Assembly (NCBI GenBank): GCA_011009095.1
Contig: VTPC01000674.1
Coordinates: 561,917 to 625,916, forward strand
From: Ignelater luminosus
Taxonomy: Eukaryota; Arthropoda; Insecta; Coleoptera; Elateridae
Direction of reading: 5' to 3'
DNA length: 64,000 nt
Shown: in pieces, positions 51,249 through 63,540 of the stretch
Numbering within the stretch: position 1 is the stretch's first letter
Layout of the letters: each line of letters opens with the position of its first letter
The notes under the pieces: model-generated
Seen by the model: only the letters and a program-made list of their open reading frames with translations
What the model was told of the DNA's origin: nothing
Databases searched by the model: none
Position numbers and translations under genes: made by a program

Positions 51249-52542
51249 TGATTCTATAATTCAAAAATACTTATTTTTCAAGATACAATAAGCTTACTGA
51301 GAATCGCTTGTATTTTTAATATCTCAAAAATAGCAAGCTTTGAGATTGAATTTCCTGTTTACAATAAGAACAAAATCAAAACCTAAACAGCCTGTTTAAA
51401 TTTTATGTTATTACTTATTAATGATTCAAGAATTAAAGCTATTAAATATTAAAGAAAGTTTATAATCTTTAATTTACCCTGTACATGTAAATAATAGTTA
51501 ATATGTTCAGCAATTTTAAAAAACAATTCAAAAATATAGTTCATTAAAAAAATATTTGGTAAACTCATATTTTCTTATTCTACATAAAACCAAAATTGAT
51601 AATTCAAATTATGATTTAAGGCATAGCTGAACAATTGCATTTTGATAAGCATATAATTTTAAATCTTTAAGGTGCTGTTCTTAATTTTTCATATGATTTT
51701 ATCATCAAAGGTTGTATTAACGTATTTAAACCATTCAAATACATAATCTCTACTTATAGTAATAGTAGGTTTGTATGAAAGAATATCAACACAATATTTA
51801 TATTCAAGATATATTAAATTAACATAGATTCAATAACAATTTTAAACAGTACTGAAAATTCAACATTTTATGTTCAAAACAAAATTCTTTTTACTAGAAA
51901 TGAAATTTCAAAATAAAAAAGAAAGCTTTCATTCGATTACCAATATGAAATACACAATACACTACTGAAATAAAGTCAGTCGTTAAAAGGCACGAGGTTA
52001 TTTTTAGGAAATGCTTTTCTTATCTCATCAATATGCATACAATTTCACATAAAACTGATTAATTAGCAGAATCTTTCCAATAACCTCTACTATGTAAAAA
52101 ATAACTTTTGACTTGGTTGTTCACAAACACTAAGACCTATTTCAAACATGTAATTATGAGAAAGTATAAAAAATAATGTCTGAGATTTTAAAGTAATATT
52201 TTGCATTTTGCAATATTGCATATTTCTTTACATGTAAAATAAACAAAACCATTAGCTGAAAAATGAGATCCCACAAGAAAGCTAATAAATTAAGTCTAAA
52301 AACTGTTTAAAATCACCAAGATGTGTTTTGTTTAAATTACATTGTAAATGTTCAGTCTTACACCAGAAATATTGAAAAATAAATGCAGTTCAGTCTTTGA
52401 AGGTCAAGAACTGAATTTAAAAAAAAAATATTCTTTTCTAATACTAAAAAGCAACACCATCCATGAAAATGCGAGAACTGGTTGAAAGTTAGGATAATTA
52501 TGCAAAGCTAATTGTATACCCTGTGAATCAATTAATACTCTT
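51249..52542. other. KLHL gene 3' UTR and flank, no other gene seen
   Basis: AT-rich DNA downstream (on the minus strand) of the KLHL stop codon. It probably includes that gene's 3' UTR; I could not fix a poly(A) site. No exon, RNA gene or clear repeat was recognised. Confidence 0.45.
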
Positions 52543-55500
52543 TTAAAGCTTTGTTTGAGCCTGCTGATTAGCTACTGTAACAATACAGGCTCCAGCTCGA
52601 CCAGTTATTAAAGGAGCCAAAGAAGTCCACTCGTTAGTATTGGGATCATATTGTTCCACAGTACGCAAGTAATGACTTCCATCATAACCTCCTACAGCTA
52701 AAATATGATCACCAAACAAACATGCTGCAACTGCATCACGTTTACTAGATAAAGAAGCTACCACCGTCCATGTATCAGTTCCTAAAAAGAATTATTGTCA
52801 CGCTGAAAATAATCTTTAAAAATAGAATTACCTGGATCATATCTTTCAACGCAATCAAATCTAGAAGCAGCAGGGTTATTAGCAGGTGCATCCTGACCAC
52901 CCATAGCATATAGAAACCCATTAGCCACTGCAACTCCAACACCGCCTCGACGACGTGTCATAGGTGCACATGTAGTCCATTTATTTGTATGAGGTTCATA
53001 ACATTCCACAGTACGTAAACAGGATGCTCCATCACGACCACCAACTGCATATAATTTTCCACCTAAGACAGCTACACCTGCTGAACAACGCTGACTTTGC
53101 ATTGGTGCTACATAACTCCACTGGCGAGCAACAGGATCCCACCTACATTTATTAAATTATAAGATAAAATAAAAATATGAAAATCAATTACGCGCCTTTC
53201 TACAGTGTTAAGATAACTCCAACCATCATGACCACCAACAGCATATAAAGGTCCCCCTAAAACAGCTACTCCCAATCCATGCCTATGAGTGTTCATAGCA
53301 GAAAGTTGAGTCCACGTTCCTGTTTCCATATCTAAACATTCCATAGTATTTAATGTTTTTAATCCATCTCTTCCACCTACCACTAGCAATCTACAGAATA
53401 TTTTGTTTATATCAAAAATATTGTATCTTATTGTTATTATTATGCACAACTTACTTGTCTCCCAACAAAGCAATTCCAAACTGTAATCTTCGTCCACTTA
53501 ACTGATATGCAATTGTCCAAGTATCACTTCGAGGATCATAACTTTCAATTGTAGTAGCTCCCTTATTCTTATCCATTCCTCCAACGACGAGAAGTCGACC
53601 TAAAGTTGCCTTACGTGGTCTAGTACGTGCACTAGTCATTTGTAATCTACGTTCAGGTAACAAATGCCATTTCATAGCTTCCATGATAAGTTTTTGACAT
53701 GCAGGATCAGAACCTATTGCATTCTCAACATGATCTGCTAAAAATGACGGTTCCAGAAGGGGCAACTTCACCAATTCTAATAAACGAGCAATATGTGGTT
53801 TACGAGCAACGGGATCATGATTAATCCAGCACATTAATGCTTCAAATATGTGTTGTTCAGATGTTACATTAAGATCATCACTTGCTAATAAAATGGCCAT
53901 TTGATCTACACTCAACTGTAGAAATTCTTGATTGTGTATAACCTAAATCAACATTTTCTTAAATAGTTTATTCATATTAACTTGTGATTGTGACATACAA
54001 AACAAATTGAATATAAATTAGAGACTTGAATAAATAAAGAACTATCAATGTAAGTATGAAAGAATTGAGAAATATGGGCCTGAGAAAGTGATCAAAATTA
54101 TCATCCTAGTGGCTGGTTGCAGAATTTTTTATGCATGAATATGATCTTCTCACAACGCCATTGTTGCTGAAATAATCTAGCCATGTCCATAAAAATTCCA
54201 CAGCCTTACTTTATGAAGATAATATACAGACTGGTTTTTATAGCTCATTTTGGTTGGTTGGTCTTAATTAGAAAAGAGTTGCCTATTTTAAAGATAAACT
54301 TATTGGTGTTTATTTTCTAGAAAAAATTCATGACTTATTAGATCTTTGTCAGAAACAAAAATACCTAGATTTCTAGCTGCTATCTCTTTTTTTCCAATTT
54401 AAGTGATTTTGTATGTCTTACAGTTTAGGTGATCCCTTCAGTGTATCTGCTAGAAAAACAGTCTGTGTGCAGTGGTTGATTTTTAGTATTTTCATCTCTT
54501 TTAAAGATTTCTTAATATAGTAAATTCTCCTTAAGTCAGACAGTTTAAAAGGCAGCAGTGTATGTTGCTGCTGTATTCTTACCTCTTTCTCTAATTACCA
54601 TATCAACCAATTTTGTCCTCTTCTTCTTGCTAAGATCAGATAAAGCGACATCGTTTTATTCAAATTTTAATTGTGATTTTAATTTAATCACAAGGTAAAA
54701 ATACTTTTTAATACTTTAGCTTGAACTCACAAAATGAAGATGGCAAATGATAGTTTACAATTTACTTTTTTTTTATTAGCAAGAGAAGCACATAGACCTG
54801 TTCATGCTATTTGAATTTTTTTTTTGATTTTGTAAGTTATTAATTATTTAAAACTGGTTTGATATAGGCTAATCAAAATGTTAGATTTAAAAACGCTAGA
54901 GTTTTAAAGTGCTTCTTCTGCTAAATAAACATATTATAATTTAGGAAAAGAGTTCACTGTAATGTCTGTAATTAATTACTTTTTAAATGAAAGTAGTATA
55001 CCTAATTTACTGCAAATTTATGGTATTATGCCGAGATTAATCAATATTTTGGTTGCAAGTTTTGAAACTGTTCTCATTATGCTTTTATAGTAAAGAGCAA
55101 ACACAAACCTGCATAAAATGTTGACTCGTATATGCAGTAGCTTCTTGAAGAAGACTATTACAATTTTGATGTTCAGCAAACACAGCAATACCCAAGCAAT
55201 TGCTGGGATGCAACTGATGAGCAAGGAATTTTGAACATGCCTCTGTAACTTCTCTTAATTGCATTAAACAAGCTGTTGCTAAAAGTGTTTCTACATTGTC
55301 TTCTCTTATTTCTATGGTACCAGTGTAACAATAATTAACTAATGCATGTAAAACATCACCATTTACACCTTGTAATGTGATTTCTGATTCTTCAGTTTCT
55401 CTCATATTTCCAGTAAACATTGCAGAAAAGTACTCGCTAGCAGCTGATAATACTAACCTTTGAATTAAAAAATAATTAATGGTTTAAATATAAAAGTAAT

Positions 55501-55778
55501 TGTTGTAACTACCTATGAGCTGAAACTCGTCTGTTATTGTTGCCTGCAATAAGTACAACATCACATAATTTTCCAGCCTGTAGATAATGTCGCATACAGG
55601 ATAAACTATGTTCAGCATGGCCTTCGCTACGAAAATGTTCATCTTGTGAAGCAGTCGAGGCTGTGGAAAATAAAGAAAGGCGACTAAAATCCCGTGGAAG
55701 ATCTTCACCACCCGTTATGCTGTTGGTCCCTGACAAAGAATCTTTGCTTGGACTTCCTAAACTTCCAGATATAGACAT
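52543..55778 (-). CDS. KLHL5: BTB-BACK-Kelch protein of the KLHL1/4/5 group, 615 aa
   Basis: KLHL proteins of this type are Cullin-3 E3 ligase substrate adaptors; some also bind actin. Exons on the minus strand: 55513-55778, 55109-55457, 53455-53942, 53196-53390, 52832-53142, 52543-52781. The ATG at 55778 ([12 protein letters not shown]) is the first in frame; an earlier in-frame codon at 55811 is TTG. A Ser-rich N terminus precedes the BTB domain (LCDVVLIAG...[20 protein letters not shown], about residues 70-175). A BACK domain follows ([10 protein letters not shown] to SARTRPRK), then six Kelch blades, each with GG and Tyr/Trp spacing, for example [17 protein letters not shown] and [18 protein letters not shown], which are hallmarks of KLHL1/4/5. 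The 1.17-kb intron 53943-55108 splits BTB from BACK. The intron 53143-53195 is only 53 bp and needs a GC-AG pair. Confidence 0.95.
54227..54465. repeat. worn foldback repeat in a KLHL intron, related to 43003-43912
   Basis: The ends CAGACTGGTTTTTATAGCTC and, reversed, CAGACTGTTTTTCTAGCAGA frame 239 bp. The left part (TTGCCTATTTTAAAGATAAACTTATTGGTGT ... TGACTTATTAGATCTTTGT, discontinuous) follows the left arm of 43003-43912, and the right part follows its other arm. It is an internally deleted, older family member. Confidence 0.65.
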
Positions 55779-56188
55779 CTTCTTTGTCTTGAAAATGCTG
55801 GTTGTACTCAATATTTTCTTTTGACTTAAAATCTAATACTTTAAATTTCTTGAAACCACAAAATAAATTAAAGATATAATAATAAAAGTACGTTTATTGC
55901 GTTTATTAACAAATTAAAATCGCGAGTGTTTTGATCCGGCAAAACAAAACTCAAAACTTGTTAGTTTTTTGTTTACGCGATTAATAAAAAAAACATATCC
56001 CTACTGTCAAATTTGACGTATACAGCAAATGTCAAAACAAAACATATGGGTTCAAGGTTATCGTTGTCAAACTAAAGCACTTAGGTTATATTAGTTGATA
56101 GAGATTATGGATTCTTAAGAAAGTCAATACTATTTATTTATTATTTTGTCACTCAGTTGTTGTTGACTTCATATTGGAGTTATTGACG
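55779..56188. promoter_or_regulatory. shared upstream region of KLHL and HPS1 (bidirectional)
   Basis: The two start codons point away from each other across 410 bp, which must hold both 5' UTRs and promoters. The interval contains a perfect 12-bp palindrome GTCAAATTTGAC at 56006-56017 and further TGTCAAA motifs, and no TATA box is obvious. Head-to-head spacing this small usually means a common promoter. Confidence 0.6.
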
Positions 56189-59100
56189 ATGAAGTGCTTG
56201 CTTGTATTTGATACTTCAAATGATATTATTTACACTAAATACAATAAAAAGTTTGCTATAAATATCAATGAATATGCTCGAGCGCAAGGACTTATAACAG
56301 AGGAAGTAAGTAGTTTTTAAAAACAGATACATTTCAGTTTTCAGCAACATTAATCTTTCTCTACAAACAGGACAGGGATACAAAAATTAATTCCAATATA
56401 ATTGTACAATTATTTTCACCTATTGTTACGTCACAACGAATAATGAGTTGCCAGTTTGGCAATTCATATACTTCCATTCAATGTGAAGACAATATAAATC
56501 TTACATTTGAAGAGGTAAAGATTAATGTAAGACTAAATTGAATATAATAACAATATAATGTTTTAGTATATGGGCTATTTATTTGTCAGTATTGGACGGG
56601 AAGATGTAATATCCATGAAGCGATTTCTTAGTGTTTGTGTGACAATAGTGCGATATTTATGTGGTCCAGATGTTTTACTGTAAGTTCCAATAACAGAAGC
56701 ATGAAATAAGTCTAGTCTTAAAGCTTGATTAAATTAACAATATTCTATAAATAGTAGATTATTGCATTACAGCACACATCAATCAATAATAGTTTCTAAA
56801 TATTTGAATTTACATAAATTTACTGTTACTTATAATATGCATGTCATGTAACTAGAACAAACGGGACATCATAATGAGTATTATTTAGAAAGAATAATCT
56901 GTAGCATATATCTTTTAAATTAGGTAAGGTAATCTGTTCAATATTGTTATTAGATTGAAAACAAATACTCGAGCATCTTCAACAGTCACTCATTTAATAG
57001 ATAGCTGGATTTATTTACACAACACAGAACAATTAATGTTAGTTGAAGCAATTGAACAGTTAATGGTAAATTCAGATCTTAGTGCAGCTGCCTTGCAAGC
57101 ACTAAACGAAGCTGTTGATAAATTACAAACTGTTACAGAACGTTCCAAAGTGCATGCTTTGGTATTGGTACAAAATAAATTTTTATCATTATATTCTAGG
57201 TAAATATTATTTTAGATATTGGCAATTTTCTATTTAACACGATAATAAAACTTTATTTTAGTCGTACTGCTACTGTCTTATCTCCTACAGACATACTGTT
57301 TTTGATCTTATTATGTAATACAAATAACATGAAACAAATTCAGAATGAAAATGATGCAGATTCTGATAGTGAAGAGGAATTCTATAGTCCATCATCGAGT
57401 CCTGTAACTTGCGATCAACCACTCAATACACTTCAGCAGGATGATGAACAGTTACAAACTCACAGCTATCAAGTTCTATTAGCAGGAAGTGATTTCATAC
57501 CTAAATGTGTTCCTCATGTGGTACACATTAATCAAATAACAGAAGGAGTTAACTTACTATTAATAATTGAAGCAGGCAATGCTTTAATTTCTTCAGGCCT
57601 TTATGATACTTTTTCATATTTACACACAATGCAAATTGTTCAAATGCAACAAGATGTGGAAACGCTGAAACCAGCTTTTGAAAATTTAGACACTGCAGTT
57701 AAAAAGTTGACTGATGGCCTGAAAAAAGCTAAGGGTAGTAGTAAATCGGCATTAGAACTGAGTTACAAACAACTTCTGAAACAGTGGGATGGCATGAGAA
57801 AGAAATATTTAGAATTTATAAAAACTAATTCTAATGAAGCATTACTCACAGCAGAGAACGCAACTGCAGGATTACTAAAAATATTAAAAGAGCTATTAAG
57901 TTTAACAGCTTTTGATAATTCTATCTTATATACTACACAAGTATGTTTAAAAGATATCACAAAAATGGTCAGTGATAAATTGGAGAATTTCAATGAATTT
58001 TTTAAAGCAAAGGCTCTGCGAAATTTTACACTTGGATCATATCCTTTACTGCATTGTTACTTTTATTATTAGTAATTTACACACTAATTGACAAAAGAAT
58101 ATATTACTTTTATCCAGAGCTATTTATAAGACAATGTAGAATAGCAGAATATTTATATTTTTACACATAATAAGTTTGATATTCTATGTATGGTACTTGT
58201 TTTAAAAAATCTTCGGGCTAAAATTGATTTAAATATTCCCATATCTTTTAACACCATCAGTATTATTATAGTGTCTAAAAAATAACTTTTGCTGTAGGCC
58301 TTATATGATCATAAATACTGTTGACACAAAAAATATCCTGTAAAAATTGATTCATAAGGATTAATAGAATTGACAAGAAAACAGCTATGCCTGTGAAGCT
58401 AGAATCGTTAATCTCAGTAACAATATGCACTTATTTATTCTTATCTTGTATCTCTTCCTATACAGGGTGTCCGTTAATACTCAAATACTGTTTGCTTTCT
58501 CTACAAATAGGTGATTTCCTTTTGTGTAAAAATATAAGTATCTAAACACTTATTCACAATAAAATAATACAAATGCTTGTAGCTTGCTTGTATGTAGAAA
58601 ACACCATTACTGTTGAATGGAACACTTTTAACACTTGGCACTACAGAATTAAATGTTTTGATTTATTGAAGCTAACAATAAAAAAAATACATTTTATTAA
58701 AAACATAACTCATACTTACAGTAAGTTTGAATAACATTTTGTTAAACTTTTACATTGTAAGTAATTTTACACTTTAACACGTAATTAACAACAGTAAAAT
58801 GGTGTGGGTTTGTCCTTAATTGCTTTGTACTAGAGATTCCCTAACCATCAATAAGTATTTGGAAGAATTCCCTGGTTTGGTACACTTTATTTATATAGAC
58901 CGAACAAATCATAGGGTTACCACGCCAACTTTGGATTTTACTTCTGCTGAAACCGTTAATCTCACTAAAAAGAAGGTAGGTATACTGATTAAAATATAGA
59001 ATATTTGTGTTATATCTACATCATTTGGGTATCCCAGGAGAAAACTGCATAACTGTGGGAACTAACTGCATATCATTTTAAGCAAAAAAAGTCCAGTCGA

Positions 59101-59668
59101 ATAGTTCAAATCAATTGCAGCTTTAGAATGTTTTCAATTTTATTCTAATAGTATTGATACAGCTTGGTTTGAATATTTTTTGTAGTGACAATGAATTTAT
59201 TTACCTTTCTTGCCTGAACCACCTTGCATTACAGATATGGTCAATGCTTCATTTTTCAAGAAATCACTTACAAGAAGGGCATTTATCAATAATGTGGAAA
59301 GATACAACATTTAACTATGCTTATTTTTTATGGTTTGAGGATACATCAGGTGCACCTCTAAAACCAACTATCTTTCCAACAAATGCTTCAAAAGCCCTTC
59401 CACTACCTGGAATATTATGTGGCGATTTTTATCAGTAAGTTATCACAATTATATTTTTCTTAATATAATTCTATATTGAATAATTTGCAGAAAATTAAAA
59501 GAAGCCTGCTTTCCAAAAATGGCACCTAGTAAAGTAAGATGTTATGAATTGTACTGCATACATCTGGGTCTTGCTACAGCATCTTGTGTGTTAGAACATA
59601 CACGGCGTCTAGCTGCTACAATATGGGAATTACGTGGTCACCCAAACCATCCTATCGATCTTCTGTAA
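56189..59668 (+). CDS. HPS1: HPS1 homologue (BLOC-3 subunit), 639 aa
   Basis: HPS1 pairs with HPS4 in BLOC-3, the exchange factor for Rab32/Rab38 in biogenesis of lysosome-related organelles such as pigment granules. Exons: 56189-56305, 56371-56514, 56567-56679, 56954-57199, 57262-58038, 58831-58975, 59235-59434, 59491-59668. The start MKCLLVFDTSND matches the family. Conserved blocks are YLCGPDVLLK, DSDSEEEFYSPSSSPV, the FPGLVHFIYIDRT segment, YAYFLWFEDTSG, LPGILCGDFYQKLKEACFPK and VRCYELYCIHLGLATASCVL. N- and C-terminal parts correspond to the longin-type regions, with an acidic linker between. Intron 5 (58039-58830) is the exception to GT-AG: it has U12 AT-AC signals. All other introns are GT-AG in consistent phase. 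Confidence 0.94.
58039..58830 (+). other. U12-type AT-AC intron of HPS1
   Basis: The exon ends ...LRNFTLGS with two bases TC, followed by ATATCCTTT at 58039-58047, the exact minor-spliceosome donor. No usable GT donor keeps the frame. Near the other end, TGTCCTTAAT (58811-58820) matches the U12 branch site TTCCTTAAC, and 11 bases after its adenosine comes TTTGTAC (AC at 58829-58830). Joining there keeps the frame and leads into RDSLTINKYLEEFPGLVHF. The intron also holds a lone transposon terminus (CAGGGTGTCCG at 58463). Confidence 0.85.
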
Positions 59669-60173
59669 GACCATTAACTATTTATTTATGTTTAGTGTGA
59701 TATTTCTTACATTCCATTTTAGTAGAATTTGTTGTATTGTGACAGTATTGTTTTTAGATATAACTTAATTAAATCAGTTCCTGAGTTATACCATTCTATG
59801 TAAAAGGCCAAAATATGTGCAGTTATATTAATAATTTGTGTGTAGAAAAAACATAATGAAATTGATTTACTGAAAAATTAATAGAGTCTTAGCATCAATA
59901 TTACATATCTTCATAATGTGACTTACTGTTTTTAAAATTATTTTACAGATATAGGTAAATACAGAATACAGAACAATTTTTTACATTTTCATCAATGAAT
60001 ATCTGCTTCAAACTTGTACAAATACATTATTGTAATCATATGTATTCAATAAATAATACAGCTTACATAAACATATCTTGGTGAGAATTTTTATTTATGA
60101 ATAGTTGATGGATCTGTTTCTAAAGTCTGTTTAGTATCTACCATCTGTCACCTAGAAATTTTACTATAAGCCT
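59669..60173 (+). other. HPS1 3' UTR (inferred)
   Basis: Non-coding AT-rich sequence after the HPS1 stop, with a canonical AATAAA at 60048-60053 as the likely poly(A) signal. No other feature seen. Confidence 0.5.
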
Positions 60174-60962
60174 CGTGCAAGTCAGAGACATGTTATACAT
60201 GTTATGTAGACTCGGCATTCAGGGTCTAGAAGTGTGGCATCATCTAACAAAGACAGATATATGTATAGTACGGTAGAAATGCGCATGCCGCCACTGGCCA
60301 ATTTGAATTTTTGAAAACAAAAATATGTTATTTGTTATAGTATACCATCATTTATTATATTATTACATGTAAAACTTTCTTTCCTTAAGTATAAAGATTA
60401 TTATTGATGTAACATCCATCTGATATATAATGTTGAAAATCAGATCTGTGAATAATTAACCATCTTAACTTTACTTTATGATCGGAAAGAATGAAATATA
60501 TTAAATAAAATTAGTGGTTTTTAATGTTGTCTTTCAAAGTTATCACTTGAGTAAAATTCAGCATCAAGTTCTTACATTTCTTTTATCTAAGCAAATTTTC
60601 CTTATTTAAGTGAATGCAAGTTACTTGTATGTATAAATGATGACCAATCAGGTTTGTTATTTTGAAATAATTATAAGAGAAAATGCTCAGAAGAATTGAT
60701 TACAGACAACTACTTGCTGTGTATGCAAAATTTGTTTAATATATTCATAAAGTTCATGCAAAAAGGCACGTTTTTATTTGAAATTTCTAGTGACTAGCGG
60801 TAAAAGTTGGCTTGTAACCAGTTTTTGGCGCTTGCATATAAACTCCGTACTATTTGGGTTCCCCGCCGGTTCCCTCTTTCCCCTTAGACATGCCACAAGG
60901 AAACGTATACTAATAAGATAGAAAAGCCGGGTCTACAATGTATAACATGTCTCTGGTGCAAG
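60174..60962. repeat. inverted-repeat element, arms with AGAGACATGTTATACAT
   Basis: GTGCAAGTCAGAGACATGTT continuing into ATACATGTTATGTAGACTCGG (60176-60216) is matched in reverse at about 60925-60962 (CTTGCACCAGAGACATGTTA, then ...GTAGACCCGG). Further weaker pairing brings in GTGGCAT and TAGTACGG. The middle is AT-rich and non-coding. Superfamily not assigned; no clear target duplication. Confidence 0.55.
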
Positions 60963-61039
60963 TGGCGCCACCTGGTAATGACTTTGTGAATATTTTGTAT
61001 ACCGAACTAACTGATTTGTAACATTTTGCAAATGTTAAT

Positions 61040-61411
61040 ACACGTAATATTTGCTAAAGGTAGCAAGCACCAAAGTGATATTGAAGACAGATTTCCTAAA
61101 AATTCATCGTCTTTTATAATACCCCACATAGAGAAATCACACGGGGTTATGTCGCATGACTGTGGTGGCCAACCCCACATTCCTGGACAACCAATTAATT
61201 CAACAAAAGAACATATTGCAATATGGAACTTTTACAATTATAAAAGTCAACTATTGGCAGTTATGATTTAACAGCGTAACAACAGTCCTCTATTTATATC
61301 TAAAATATCTATATTATCTAAGAATTTAAAACAGCAAATAGAAAACCGAGATAGTGAAACATTGTAGCAGAATTGTATTGGAAACTGACTTTTGGGCCAC
61401 CCTGTAGTTGT
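61040..61411 (-). pseudogene. degenerate Tc/mariner-type transposase relic
   Basis: On the minus strand a translation reads CGGWPPQSCDITPCDFSMWG (61125-61180), a decayed form of the WPPRSPDLTPxDFFLWG block around the last catalytic Asp. Earlier LPIVDFYNCKSSILQYV resembles a little of the region before it. A terminus CAGGGTGGCCCAAAAGTCAG, read from 61405, marks the 5' end of the element. The plus-strand open frame at 61026-61271 is only the antisense of this relic. Confidence 0.7.
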
Positions 61412-63024
61412 AACAATTGCTTCATTTAAATGCTTGTGAAGTTTTATATGGGAGAATGTAAATGTGTAAAGCAAATTTCAGTATTAATATATTTATACTG
61501 CAGTAAGTGCAGAGAAAAACCATTAGTGAGGCTTATTATTATGTATGTACTTGTTACAATTAAACATTTGTATTTGATGTTTCAACTATTACTTTTACAT
61601 GGTCATTGAAATCTAAAATGCAATTTGTACTTTAAAGATTTTATTAAATAAACAGCATTATGCCTAATATAATTCTAAGTAATATGGTAACTTTGAAGGT
61701 TTTATACTACAAATTATAATTTTGTCAATACTTTTATAAATATGAGATTCTATGAGCAATTTCATCGAATTCTCCACTTATCTGCTCAATAAACAATAAT
61801 AGCAATAATAAGCATTGCTTATTTTCATAAAAGCACTGACAATGGAATATCATAGACACAATGTTAAGGTATAAAAGAATTTGCCAATATATTCATACAT
61901 GAGCAGAATTTGAAAATCTAAGTAAATGGTGTAACAACTATGTAATGCCATAATCTTAGATTAATGCACTACCCGCAAAGCTCATTTGCTGGCGTCACAC
62001 TATTTAAAAAGAAAAAGAGAATGTAGCGAAAATTAAAAAAAATAAAAGGGAGCAATAGGAGGAGTGAGAATAAGCCAGAATGAGCCAACGGGAAAGAAGA
62101 GAGAGAAAGAGTTGAAAAAGATGGAATAAGAACAAGGTGTAGTAATCCAGCTAAGTGCAGGTAAGAATACAAATCTTTTGGTAATATATTGCTTACTAGC
62201 ATATAATAATAATTTACTGATTTTAGTATATGGTTTGAATAAGTGACTTAATGGTCACCGAATAACAAGGAAAGAAAAAACAAAGACGCATACAAACCAA
62301 ACTTCTTTAATTATTTTTAGATTAAAAAAAGTTAAATATAAAAATATATTGCTGCCACTACTGAAGAATTTGCAAAACTGAACTTTGTACACCAAGCAGA
62401 TTTATAATATAATATTATAATTAACTATATGCATTGATCAAAACTGTAAATTGTAATTATTACAAAAGAAGAGGTTTGGTCTTTCTAATTTATTTTAGAC
62501 AGGAAATGGGCTAAATTTATACTATTGCTAGAACTTATCTCTGTAACTGCCAAGGTTACATAGATGAACACCTTTTGGAGTTGCCTCCTCTCTAAGCTTA
62601 GCTTCTGGAAATTGTGGGGAAGTGTAGATGATAAGCTAACTTGAATAAAATAATAAAAATACTATCTTAGAACTATGAATAGACACCTATAGTATAAACA
62701 AAGATAAAAATATGCCAAAGGAAATTTTAAAGTAAACTCTTTAAAAATATTAAAATGTACGAGATGCCTTCAATAAAAATTATATTGAAAATTTAAAAAT
62801 TAGGCAGTAGGTAGGGAGTTGAATTCGGAAATAATTCAAACAAAGGTGGAAACTTTTTTAATTACTTTGTTTTAGGTCAAATATGAATATCCTGAGTTTT
62901 CCCCCTCCGCCGAAGTGAGCGCTGGTGGTTAGGTCAAAATCTTTAGTGAAAAAAGGGGCGTTTCTTCAGTTTTCTCAAAATAAATAAAAAACAATTCATC
63001 CAATCAAAAAAATCATCTATATGA
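61412..63024. other. intergenic, no host gene seen
   Basis: AT-rich DNA; the only less AT-rich spot is near 62895-62935. The minus-strand frame at 61969-62202 is low-complexity and unlikely to be coding. The start of the CXC-associated repeat may lie from about 62870. Confidence 0.45.
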
Positions 63025-63241
63025 AAGTTGTAGAGCATTAAATTCTGCGTAAAATGAGTACCAACACCTAAAAACTACTTTGGTTATAAAGTTACTATCT
63101 TCTTCCGAAGTTGCTGTTGTTTTTCCAACTTTTGTTAGTAAGTGCGATTTTCTCTATAGTTGTGTTTTTTGGAAAAAGTACCTGTTTGAAGAAAAAATAG
63201 CTCTATGTTGTAGAGCATTTAATTCTGTGTTCAATGAGTAC
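63025..63241. repeat. direct repeat, two 37-bp units 180 bp apart
   Basis: TGTAGAGCATTAAATTCTGC within 63025-63061 recurs as TGTAGAGCATTTAATTCTGT within 63205-63241, in the same orientation and followed by (A)AATGAGTAC in both. The identical 180-bp offset suggests a partial tandem duplication. It is probably part of the same mobile element as the cysteine-rich ORF at 63541. Confidence 0.6.
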
Positions 63242-63540
63242 TAATACATGAAAAGTATATACATAGTTGAATAGTCTTGCAGTGTAATTTTTTTACAAAC
63301 CTATATTTATAGAAAAGAAATTGTACAAAAGTAATAATAAATAAAAATATGTAGTGATAATAGAAGTATGTAATAATAAGAGACTGAAAATCAATAATGA
63401 AGTACCTAGTGAGAACAATTCAAGAGACTATTATACATAGAACATTATTCATTAGAGCAGTGAAGTCAAAAATTATTCAAGTATCACTCGAATTTTGCAT
63501 GTTTTGATGGGTTTGCACTTTCCATGCTCTCTGCAGCTTG

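Noticed and set aside
58056..58072. GT donor and in-frame stop as the end of HPS1 exon 5 (protein ending ...YPLLHCYFYY)
   Set aside because: It would truncate HPS1 before the conserved C-terminal half; the U12 donor 17 bases earlier restores the whole protein.
58846..58853. Alternative AG acceptor (ATAAG before TATTTGG) for the same HPS1 intron
   Set aside because: With the ATATCCTTT donor it breaks the frame; the AC at 58829-58830 fits both frame and branch distance.
61026..61271. 81-codon plus-strand open frame
   Set aside because: It is the antisense of a transposase relic on the minus strand.
61969..62202. 77-codon minus-strand frame with hydrophobic Phe/Leu runs
   Set aside because: Generated by low-complexity A/G-rich plus-strand sequence; no sign of a real membrane protein.
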